The position numbers and the translations under genes are program-made. Shown here in pieces: positions 46,852 through 54,531 of a stretch of 64,000 bases of DNA. The notes beneath the pieces are model-generated. The model ran no database searches. It saw only the letters and a list, made by a program, of their open reading frames with translations, and was not told the DNA's origin. This DNA comes from Sphingobium faniae (GTDB lineage Bacteria > Pseudomonadota > Alphaproteobacteria > Sphingomonadales > Sphingomonadaceae). The stretch covers positions 7,501 through 71,500 of the forward strand of contig FMTU01000004.1 of the NCBI GenBank assembly GCA_900100475.1, in the 5' to 3' direction. Within the stretch, counting starts at the first letter, position 1. Each line of letters starts with the position of its first letter.

Positions 46852-47732
46852 GCGGCGCGCTCGATTTTTCGGGCCGCACCGCGATCGTGACCGGCGCATC
46901 CAAGGGGCTGGGCCGCGCTTATGCGCATTGGCTCGCCGCCCATGGCTGCGCCGTGGTCGTCAGCAACCGGCTGGGGCCGGACGGATCGTCCTCCGCTCAG
47001 GCGGTGGTGGACGAGATCGCCGCCGCCGGTGGGCGTGCGGTCGCGCATGACGGTCCGGTGCAGACGCCGGAGGCCGCCGCCGGGATGGTGGCGGTGGCTC
47101 GCGCCCATTTCGGCCAGCCCGACATCTTCGTCAGCAATGCCGGTGTGCAGGCCTTCCGCGATTTCGGCGCGGTGACGCTGGAGGAGATGGACGCGCTGCT
47201 CGACATCAACCTGCGCGGCGTGTTGATGGGGCTGAAAGCGGTGTGGCCGGGCATGGCGGAGACGGGCTATGGCCGCATCGTCCTTACTGGCTCCAGCGCC
47301 GGATTATGGGGGCAGGTCGGCTCGGCCGATTATGCGGCGTCCAAGGCGGCGATGGTCGGCATCGCCCGATCGCTGGCTCTCGACGTGCCCGAAGACGCGA
47401 ACATCTGCGCCAATGTCGTCGCGCCCGCCGCCTATACGCCGATGTCGGCGGGCAGCATTCCCGCGCAATGGGCGGACTATGCTTCCCCCAACCATGTCGC
47501 GCCGGTGGTCGGCTGGCTTTGCAGCGACAGATGCACGACCTCGGGCGGCATTTATCATGCGGGTGGCGGCCATGTCCGCCGTGTCCAGATATTGGAAGGG
47601 CCGGTGCACCGGCTATCCGAAGGCGATCTCGACACGGTGATGCGCGGGCTGGACGCCCAGCCCGAATGGACGAGTTCCTTCGCATCGGGTGCGGAAATCC
47701 TGCCCGAACTGGCCAAGGCGATGGCATCATGA
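46848..47732 (+). CDS. SDR, 3-hydroxyacyl-CoA-dehydrogenase-like
   Basis: The 294-residue protein has TGASKGLGRAYAHWLAAHGC, then VVSNRLGPDGSSSAQAVVDE, an extended loop after beta-2 as in the hydroxyacyl-CoA dehydrogenase part of peroxisomal MFE-2, and S...Y-A-A-S-K (SADYAASKAAMVGIARSLA). This hints at a CoA-bound or steroid-like substrate. The start is a GTG overlapping the preceding stop (GTGA), and the stop overlaps the next start (ATGA). Confidence 0.85.
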   Translation: MSGALDFSGRTAIVTGASKGLGRAYAHWLAAHGCAVVVSNRLGPDGSSSAQAVVDEIAAAGGRAVAHDGPVQTPEAAAGMVAVARAHFGQPDIFVSNAGVQAFRDFGAVTLEEMDALLDINLRGVLMGLKAVWPGMAETGYGRIVLTGSSAGLWGQVGSADYAASKAAMVGIARSLALDVPEDANICANVVAPAAYTPMSAGSIPAQWADYASPNHVAPVVGWLCSDRCTTSGGIYHAGGGHVRRVQILEGPVHRLSEGDLDTVMRGLDAQPEWTSSFASGAEILPELAKAMAS

Positions 47733-48682
47733 CTATTGATTTTGCAGGACAGGTCGCCATCGTCACCGGCGCGGGCGGGGGCATGGGCCGCGCCTATGCG
47801 CTGGAACTGGCGCGGCGGGGCGCGGCGGTGGTCGTCAACGATTATGGCGGCGGCGTGCTGGGCGAGCAGGATGGCAGCGCAGGCCCGGCAGAGGCCGTCG
47901 CGGCGGAGATCGCGATGGCTGGCGGACGTGCCGTGGCCAGCAGTCTGGCGGTCGGCACGGCATCGAACGCGCGGGCGATCGTGCAGGCGGCGATCGACGC
48001 CTTCGGCCGGATCGACATCCTCGTCAACAATGCCGGCACAGGGATCGCGGGGCCATTCACCGCCTATGAAGACGAGGCGATCGAGCGCCATTATGCGACC
48101 AACCTGATCGGCGGCCATCATCTGATGCGCGCCACCTGGCCGCATATGGCGAAACAGAAATATGGACGTGTGCTGAATGTGAGTTCCAACGGCGCGCTGG
48201 GCGTGGGCGGCAATGCGCCCTATGGCGCGGCGAAGGCCGGCATGCTGGGGCTGACGCTGGACGCCGCGATCGAAGGGAGGCCGCTGGGCATATGCGTCAA
48301 CGCGGTGATGCCGACATCCTATTCCCGGCTGGTGGAGCAGATTCCCGATCCCGCCACGGTGGCATGGTTCCGCGACAATCTGCCGCCGGAAAAAGTGGCG
48401 GCGGCGATGGCATGGTTCCTGAGCCGGGATTGCACGGAGACGGGCCGCATCCTGCTGACCGGAGGCGGTCGGCTGTCGAGTCTGGTCTTCGCCGAGACGG
48501 GGGAGATTTTCGACCCCGCGATCCGCGCGGAGACGGTGGGCGCACGGATGGGTGAGGTGCTGGACGAGAGCGGTCTGGCTCCGGTCCATAATCAGGCGGA
48601 AGCAGGCGCGCGCTATTTCCGGCACATGCCCTGGACGGCGGGGGACGCGCCCGACTTCGGCCCGGATGTGAAGATGGGTTGA
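47729..48682 (+). CDS. SDR, 3-hydroxyacyl-CoA-dehydrogenase-like
   Basis: The 317-residue protein has TGAGGGMGRAYALELARRGA, VVVNDYGGGVLGEQDGSAG and AAEIAMAGGRAVASS, closely matching the MFE-2 type hydroxyacyl-CoA dehydrogenase with its long loop. The catalytic Ser and Y-G-A-A-K (NAPYGAAKAGMLGL) are intact. It is a divergent relative of the preceding gene and closes module E. It converges with TonB receptor 2. Confidence 0.87.
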   Translation: MTIDFAGQVAIVTGAGGGMGRAYALELARRGAAVVVNDYGGGVLGEQDGSAGPAEAVAAEIAMAGGRAVASSLAVGTASNARAIVQAAIDAFGRIDILVNNAGTGIAGPFTAYEDEAIERHYATNLIGGHHLMRATWPHMAKQKYGRVLNVSSNGALGVGGNAPYGAAKAGMLGLTLDAAIEGRPLGICVNAVMPTSYSRLVEQIPDPATVAWFRDNLPPEKVAAAMAWFLSRDCTETGRILLTGGGRLSSLVFAETGEIFDPAIRAETVGARMGEVLDESGLAPVHNQAEAGARYFRHMPWTAGDAPDFGPDVKMG

Positions 48683-48740
48683 GCACGCAGGCGTTCCATT
48701 TCCTTCCGCGCCGGTCCGGGTTCCGCTATCGGTCCCCCAA

Positions 48741-48782
48741 AATATAAAGGGGCGGCCGATCTCCGTGGAGACCCGCCGCCCC
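48741..48782 (-). terminator. Terminator after TonB receptor 2
   Basis: GGGGCGGC (48749-48756) and GCCGCCCC (48775-48782) pair around an inner short hairpin (CTCCG...). Read on the minus strand the stem is followed by TTTATATTTT. It lies 14 bases after the receptor stop and may also stop the converging SDR transcripts. Confidence 0.7.
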
Positions 48783-48795
48783 TACCCGCCCCGGA

Positions 48796-51120
48796 TCAGA
48801 ATTTATAGGATAGCTCCAGGCCGTAGGTGCGCGGTTCGCCATAGACGCTGGAGATGTAGCCGGCTTCATTGTAGATGCCGATCACGCCGACGCGATAATA
48901 GCTTTTCGTCAGATTGTTGACGAACGCCGCCGCGCCCATCCCGGTGCCGAAGATGTTGTTCCAGCCCGCGCGCAGGTTGACCAGTTCATAACCCGGCTCG
49001 GTCGCCTGGATGTCGTTCTTGTCCAGATGCTGCCGGGTCCGGTAGCTGATGTTCGCATTGAGGTTGATGTCACCGGCATCGCCGGCCAGCGGGATGTCAT
49101 AGCTGAAATTGGCGCCCATCTGATGATGCGGGGAACCGACCAGCGTGAACTCGCCGGGCTGGCGGCCCTTGGTGATCTTCACGCCGACATAGGAATAGAA
49201 GGCGTTGATGTTGAGCGGACCGGCGATCAGGCCCAGTTCCAGTTCGCCGCCGTAATTCTTCTGGCGCGCGGTGTTGTCGATGATGGTGTTGACATTGCCC
49301 GCGCTGTCAATCGACGATGTCTGCTTCTGGACGTTCTTATAGTCCTGATAGAAGATGGCGAGGTTGCTGGTCAGCGTCGTCCCGCCCAGATCATGGCGCG
49401 ACTTCAGGCCCACCTCATATTCCTGCACCGTTTCGGGGTCGAAGGGCTGTAGTTCCTCGGTCGACGCCGCGCGCAGCGAGAAGCCGCCGGAGCGGAAGCC
49501 GCGCCGGGTGGAAATATAGGTCGTCAGGTTTTCGCTCGGTTCATATTGCAGCGTGACGTCCCAGGTGAAGGCATCCCATTTCTTGCTGTTGGTCTGCGGG
49601 CAGTCGGTCAGAGAACCCGGAATGAAGGAACCGGCGTCGGTGTCCACCCGAAAGAGGCAGGTGCCCAGATTGGGATAATAGGCAAAGATCCGCGCATTGC
49701 GCTTGTCGGTCGTGTAGCGCAGGCCGCCCGACAGCTTGAACTGGTCGGTGAAGGCATAGGTGCCCGCGGCGAAGACGGCGAAGGTCTTGGCCTTGCCGCT
49801 GCCGGCATAGGCATTGAGGAAGGTCGCGGCCGGGGTGGTCAACGGCAGGCCCGCGCCCGCGATCGCCAGTTCGGGGAACTGGCTGGAGGTTGATCCGTCC
49901 CGTCCCTTTTCCATGAAATAATAGGCGCCCACCACATAATCGAGCCGGTTCCCGATCGCCTTGCCCTGGATCTGGAACTCCTCGCTGAACTGCTCGATGC
50001 TGCGATAGCGGTTGGAGTTGATGAGATAGGCGGGCACGCCGTCCAGATCCATGATCTGGTCGAAGTCCAGCTTGCGATAGCCGATGATATTCTTGAACGT
50101 GATGTCGTCGAGCTGATAGGTGGTCCGGTTCGTGACGCCCCGGTTATTCAACCGCTCATAGGGCGGGGTCTGATAAGCGTCGAGCGGGCCGCCCGTGCCC
50201 GACCCCGACGCAAAGCGGTAATGCGGCCGGTCCTGCTGGGCGGCGAACTGGCCGATCACGTCCGACACCGGAATGCCGAAACCGCGCAGCGCCGCATAGC
50301 CCGCGATGGCCGGCGCGTCGGGATTGGCGGCGGTGCCGACCAGCGCCGTGCCATGCTCGTTGGTCTTGATGAAGTCGACGATCGTGTTGGATTCAAATTC
50401 TGGCGTCGGCGCGAAGCGGATCGACGCGCGGAAGGTTTTGTAATCCTGATCGTCATAGTCACGGCCGGTCAGTACGTCGCGGGTGAAGCCGTCGCGCTTG
50501 CGGACCTTGCCCGCGAAGCGCACGCCCAGACCTTCGGTCAGCGGGATGTTCACCATGCCATAGAGGTCGCGCATGTCGTAATTGCCGATCTGGCCGCGCA
50601 GTTCGGCCTGGAAATCGTCGGTCGGCTTGTTCGGTTCGATCAGCACCGCGCCGCCGGTCATGTTGCGGCCGAACAATGTGCCCTGCACGCCCTTCAGCAC
50701 CTGAGTCGATTGCAGGTCATAAAGCGCATAAGCGAAGCCGACGCTGCGCGCCTGCACGATTTCGGCGAAATAGGTGCCGACGGGCGGATCGGTGAGAAGC
50801 TGCGATTCCTGCGTGCGCTGGCCGCGAATGGCGAAGCCCAGCTCGTTGCGGGACGTGCCCTGATTGGTGAGGCTCAGCGATGGCACGCGGCTCTGGAGCG
50901 CCAGCGCGTCGTTGACGCCGCTGCGGGCAAGCGATTCGCCGCTGACCGCCGTGATGGAGATCGGCACGTCCTGCAGCGCTTCCTCGCGGCGGCGGGCGGT
51001 GACGATGATGTCAGTATGCTGACTCAGCCCCGATTCCTGCGGCGCGGCATCCTGCGCGGCGGCGGTGGCGGTGGCGGTGAGCGAGGTGGCAGCAAGCAAG
51101 GCGAACCGGAACATGGTCAT
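48796..51120 (-). CDS. TonB-dependent outer-membrane receptor (2 of 3)
   Basis: The 774-residue protein has a signal peptide (MTMFRFALLAATSLTATATA), the TonB-box region DIIVTARRREEALQDVPISI, the plug (LQSTQVLKGVQGTLFGRNMT) and a barrel ending GLELSYKF. GGAGAGGAGA precedes the ATG at 51120; an ATG six bases on is possible. No STN domain is present. It lies 162 bases after an SDR gene on the same strand; the gap has a palindrome that may be an operator. Confidence 0.94.
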   Translation of the reverse strand: MTMFRFALLAATSLTATATAAAQDAAPQESGLSQHTDIIVTARRREEALQDVPISITAVSGESLARSGVNDALALQSRVPSLSLTNQGTSRNELGFAIRGQRTQESQLLTDPPVGTYFAEIVQARSVGFAYALYDLQSTQVLKGVQGTLFGRNMTGGAVLIEPNKPTDDFQAELRGQIGNYDMRDLYGMVNIPLTEGLGVRFAGKVRKRDGFTRDVLTGRDYDDQDYKTFRASIRFAPTPEFESNTIVDFIKTNEHGTALVGTAANPDAPAIAGYAALRGFGIPVSDVIGQFAAQQDRPHYRFASGSGTGGPLDAYQTPPYERLNNRGVTNRTTYQLDDITFKNIIGYRKLDFDQIMDLDGVPAYLINSNRYRSIEQFSEEFQIQGKAIGNRLDYVVGAYYFMEKGRDGSTSSQFPELAIAGAGLPLTTPAATFLNAYAGSGKAKTFAVFAAGTYAFTDQFKLSGGLRYTTDKRNARIFAYYPNLGTCLFRVDTDAGSFIPGSLTDCPQTNSKKWDAFTWDVTLQYEPSENLTTYISTRRGFRSGGFSLRAASTEELQPFDPETVQEYEVGLKSRHDLGGTTLTSNLAIFYQDYKNVQKQTSSIDSAGNVNTIIDNTARQKNYGGELELGLIAGPLNINAFYSYVGVKITKGRQPGEFTLVGSPHHQMGANFSYDIPLAGDAGDINLNANISYRTRQHLDKNDIQATEPGYELVNLRAGWNNIFGTGMGAAAFVNNLTKSYYRVGVIGIYNEAGYISSVYGEPRTYGLELSYKF

Positions 51121-51237
51121 TCTCCTCTCCTGATCGTCCGGCATCCATGCCGGTATGGGCCGCTTGTTGCGGCTCTGTGTCCGATCATGCCGAAAGGATG
51201 TTTTTCCTCAATCTCCCCGATGGTTCGCGGTGACATT

Positions 51238-51253
51238 TATCATATTGATGATA
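51238..51253. promoter_or_regulatory. AT-rich palindrome upstream of TonB receptor 2
   Basis: TATCAT-ATTG-ATGATA is a perfect 6-bp inverted repeat 118 bases before the receptor start, in the 162-base gap after the SDR. It is unlike the GC-rich surroundings and well placed for an operator. Confidence 0.45.
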
Positions 51254-51282
51254 TCTCGGCGTGGGCAAGGTTTTTTGGGTGT

Positions 51283-52101
51283 TCAGTCGCCGGTGATGAA
51301 AGCGTGGCCGGCCAGCGGCCCGATGCCCTCCACGCCGCCGTCGACGGCCAGTTCGACGCCGTTGACGAAGCGGGCCTCGTCGCTTGCCAGGAACAGCACC
51401 GCCTGCGCCACGTCCCAGGCGTCGCCCTCTATGCCGAGCGGACTGACCTTGCGTCGCATGCCGCGCATGTCGTCGGACATGTAACGCGCCGCATGGGGCG
51501 TCATGACGTGGCCAGGCGCAACGGTGTTGGCGCGGATCCCCTGGCGGCCGTGCAGCACGCCAATCTCGCGCGAAAGCTGCGCCATCGCCGCCTTGGACGG
51601 GCCATAAGCGATCGCGCCCATCGCCCGCATGCCGGCCAGTGAGGAGATGTTCACGATCGAACCGCCACCTGCCCGCGCCATGTGTGGGATCGCCGCCTGG
51701 CTCATCAGCATGGCGCTGGTGAGGTTGGTGGTGAGCGTGCGGTTCCAATAGTCCAGCGTCATCGTTTCAAGCGTTGCAGGCCCGGAGATACCGACATTGT
51801 TGACCAGTATGTCGACCCGCCCGAACGCCTCCACGGCGCGCGCCACCAGATCGGCGCAGACGACCGCATCGCCGACATCGCCTCCCATCGCCACGGCCTG
51901 CCCCCCGTCCGCCACGATGCGTGCGGCGGTCGCCTCGGCACGGGCGAGGTCGAGATCGGCACAGAGTATGCTTGCGCCCTCGCGCGCCAGCAAGAGGGCG
52001 ATGGCGCGGCCGATGCCGATATCCTCGCCTTCCGCGCCTGCTCCGGTGACGATCGCCACCTTGCCGGCGAGACGGTCGTGATGGCGGATGGGTTCAGGCA
52101 T
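51283..52101 (-). CDS. SDR-family oxidoreductase
   Basis: The 272-residue protein has an enlarged cofactor loop, TGAGAEGEDIGIGRAIALLL, NNVGISG (NNAG reads NNVG) and the catalytic Ser and Y-G-P-S-K (IAYGPSKAAMAQLSREIGVL). The end is FVNGVELAVDGGVEGIG. The insertion between the glycines (AEGED) is unusual. It is divergent from the AraC-type regulator across a 138-base gap and sits upstream of TonB receptor 2 on the same strand. Confidence 0.88.
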   Translation of the reverse strand: MPEPIRHHDRLAGKVAIVTGAGAEGEDIGIGRAIALLLAREGASILCADLDLARAEATAARIVADGGQAVAMGGDVGDAVVCADLVARAVEAFGRVDILVNNVGISGPATLETMTLDYWNRTLTTNLTSAMLMSQAAIPHMARAGGGSIVNISSLAGMRAMGAIAYGPSKAAMAQLSREIGVLHGRQGIRANTVAPGHVMTPHAARYMSDDMRGMRRKVSPLGIEGDAWDVAQAVLFLASDEARFVNGVELAVDGGVEGIGPLAGHAFITGD

Positions 52102-52239
52102 GCTCGGCTCTCCTTGGGTCGGCGCAGCGGATGGACCATGATGGCACGTCCAGTCCAGCGCGCTCCTTTTCCTGTTTGCGAGCGGGCAGCGCGATTGACA
52201 GGATCAATTCGTGCATTTATCGGCTGTTTTCTCTCAATC

Positions 52240-53208
52240 ATGGCCTTTGATTTCGCTCTCGTCGCGCTGGACGGCGCCTATCACAGTAGCATCGGTGCGC
52301 TGGTCGACAGTTTCCTGATCGCCCGCGACCGGGTGGAGCATATATTCGCCGGCGAAGACCAGATGCGGATGGAAACGCGGCTGCACATCCTGTCGCAGGA
52401 TGGCGGGCCGGTGACGCTGGGCGACGGTCGGCCCTTCGCCGTGGACGGACTCGCGGATGGCGACGAGCCGCTGGCCTTCATCTGGCTGCCTGCCTTTCGC
52501 GCGGGCGGACGGACGCAACTGGAGCAGCGGATCGCGCAGGCGGGGCCGCTGATCGACTGGCTGCGGCGGCAATCGGAGCAAGGCGCGGTGATCGGGGCGA
52601 GCGGAGCGGCATCGACGCTGTTGATGGCGGGCGGTTTCACGTCCGACATCGCGGTGCCGGTGGCGCGGGCGCTGCAACCGCTGACCCGGACGCTGTTCCC
52701 GCGCCAGCCGTTCGAGGAACGGTTCGGGCTGGTCGATCATGGCCACCTGCTGATCGGCAACGGCATGGGAAGCGATTTGCAGCTCATCATCCGCGTGCTG
52801 GAGCGGATGATTTCGCCGGACATCGCCCGCTGGCTGTCTTCGATCGTGGGGCAGGATTATGAAGAGAAGGAACTGCTGGCGCCCGATCCGCTGGTCGCCC
52901 GCGCGCAGTTGTGGATCGAACAGCGCTTTACCGCGTCGATCAACATGGCCAACCTTGCGCAGCACCTGTCGACCAGTCCGGCCACGCTGAACCGCCGTTT
53001 CCACAAGGCGCTGGGTCTTTCGCCCAAGGCCTATGTCGGGCAGTTGCGGTTCCAGGCGGCCGTGCGGATGCTGGACAAATCGACCCGGTCGGTGGACCGG
53101 ATCGCCCAGTTGGTCGGCTATTCCGACAGCCGGCTGTTCCGGGCGATGTTCCGCCAACATGCCGGGATGACGGCAAGCGAATGGCGGGCCAGGGGACAGG
53201 CGAGATAA
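52240..53208 (+). CDS. AraC-family transcriptional regulator with GATase-1-like sensor domain
   Basis: The 322-residue protein has an N-terminal DJ-1/PfpI (GATase-1)-like domain (FALVALDGAYHSSIGALVDS; then GAVIGASGAASTLLMAGG) and a C-terminal pair of HTH (MANLAQHLSTSPATLNRRFH; DRIAQLVGYSDSRLFRAMFR), as in CdhR/GbdR-type regulators. The ATG at 52240 was chosen because the sequence upstream has no similarity. It converges with the MFS gene and probably regulates the divergent SDR. Confidence 0.88.
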   Translation: MAFDFALVALDGAYHSSIGALVDSFLIARDRVEHIFAGEDQMRMETRLHILSQDGGPVTLGDGRPFAVDGLADGDEPLAFIWLPAFRAGGRTQLEQRIAQAGPLIDWLRRQSEQGAVIGASGAASTLLMAGGFTSDIAVPVARALQPLTRTLFPRQPFEERFGLVDHGHLLIGNGMGSDLQLIIRVLERMISPDIARWLSSIVGQDYEEKELLAPDPLVARAQLWIEQRFTASINMANLAQHLSTSPATLNRRFHKALGLSPKAYVGQLRFQAAVRMLDKSTRSVDRIAQLVGYSDSRLFRAMFRQHAGMTASEWRARGQAR

Positions 53209-53215
53209 GGTCTCC

Positions 53216-54433
53216 TCAGCGATGGTCCGCCGCTTCCTCCTGAACAACGGGATATGGACCCAGCAGCAGATAGAAGGGGATCGAAAGGGCGAGTATCGCT
53301 ATCATGACGATCAGCGCGAGATGATAGTTTCCGGCATAATCATAGAGGAAGCCGATCCCCACCTGCCCCGCGACCCCGGCCAGCGCCATCGTCGCGATCG
53401 TGCTGCCATAGATGGTCGAATAATGGCGCATGCCGAAATAGCGTGCGGACAGATAGGCGACGACATCTATCTCCGCGCCTTGCGAGGCGCCGATCAGGAC
53501 CGCGACGGCAAAGGCGACGGGGAAGGTCAACTCGCCCGACAGCATCAATGCGCAGCCGATCATCGGACCCAGGCTGAACAGGCAGGCCACGATCGGCGCC
53601 CATATCCTGTCGACGAGCAGACCCGACAACAGCGTCCCGATCAGCACCGATCCAGCCAGGACGCCGGTCAACATCGCCGCGTCCTGCGGCCTGATCGACA
53701 ATTCGATCAACAGCGGCTGGAACTGGCTGAGCGCCATGGTGAGCGGCACATAGCCCAGCGCCGCGCAGATGCAGAGCTGAACGACCTTGCGGTCGCGCCG
53801 GATCAGGGTCAGGAAACCCTCCTTCGAATCGTTCTTCCTCCGGGGTGCGCGGGCCGTGTCCTTGATGCCAAGCAGGCATACAGGCAGGCCGATCAGCAGA
53901 ACGATCCCCGCCAGAAGATAGAAACCGGCCTGCCAGCCGTCCCGCGCGATCAGCCCATGGAGCAGCGGCGGCAGGAATATGCCGATCACGGATATGCCGA
54001 TGCGCGTGCAGGCGAGCGCCAATCCGCGCGAAAGGGTAAAGCGCGCGGCGACGACGCGGGTGAATGCCAGGCCGGTCGTGAAGATGCCGACAAGTTGCAG
54101 CACGAGATAGGTGGCGTAATATTGCACCAGCGATCCGGTCAGTTGCGCCATCGCGATATAGGCCAGCCCGGTCAGCGCCATTGCGAGGATCAACGGCCTG
54201 CGCACGCCGAACCTGTCCAGCAGGGCGCCCGCGAAGGGCGAGAGAAGCGCCGTTAGGATCATGCCGTTATGGGCGGCGGCGATCTCCCCGCGCGACCAGC
54301 CGAAGCTGTCCTGCCAGGGCTGGATGAAGATGCTCGCATTGAACTGGAGCATCGAAAAGCCGGTGGCCACACCGACGGAGGATGCCGCCAGCGCCGGCCA
54401 ATGACGTCGCCATTCTTCCGCGGAACGGGACAT
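53216..54433 (-). CDS. Major facilitator superfamily transporter
   Basis: The 405-residue protein has about 12 hydrophobic helices. The cytoplasmic motif between TM2 and TM3 reads LLDRFGVRRPLILA. A hydrophilic loop (KDTARAPRRKNDSKEGF) divides the two halves. It resembles oxalate/formate-type or monocarboxylate MFS carriers. Substrate may be an acid taken up or exported by the pathway; inferred from its neighbours only. It lies 94 bases upstream of the stop region of TonB receptor 3 on the same strand. Confidence 0.88.
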   Translation of the reverse strand: MSRSAEEWRRHWPALAASSVGVATGFSMLQFNASIFIQPWQDSFGWSRGEIAAAHNGMILTALLSPFAGALLDRFGVRRPLILAMALTGLAYIAMAQLTGSLVQYYATYLVLQLVGIFTTGLAFTRVVAARFTLSRGLALACTRIGISVIGIFLPPLLHGLIARDGWQAGFYLLAGIVLLIGLPVCLLGIKDTARAPRRKNDSKEGFLTLIRRDRKVVQLCICAALGYVPLTMALSQFQPLLIELSIRPQDAAMLTGVLAGSVLIGTLLSGLLVDRIWAPIVACLFSLGPMIGCALMLSGELTFPVAFAVAVLIGASQGAEIDVVAYLSARYFGMRHYSTIYGSTIATMALAGVAGQVGIGFLYDYAGNYHLALIVMIAILALSIPFYLLLGPYPVVQEEAADHR

Positions 54434-54497
54434 TCACACCTCCGATGGAAAGAACACGCGGCTCGCCGGAGCCGCGTGTCAGGGAAAACATTGCCGA

Positions 54498-54531
54498 AAG
54501 GCAAGCGCCCCTAGAAGGCAAGCGCCCCTAG
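54498..54531. repeat. Tandem 17-bp repeat across a stop codon
   Basis: AAGGCAAGCGCCCCTAG occurs twice head to tail (54498-54514 and 54515-54531), followed by a partial third copy. The second copy carries the stop codon of TonB receptor 3, so the stop region has been duplicated by slippage. Confidence 0.8.
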
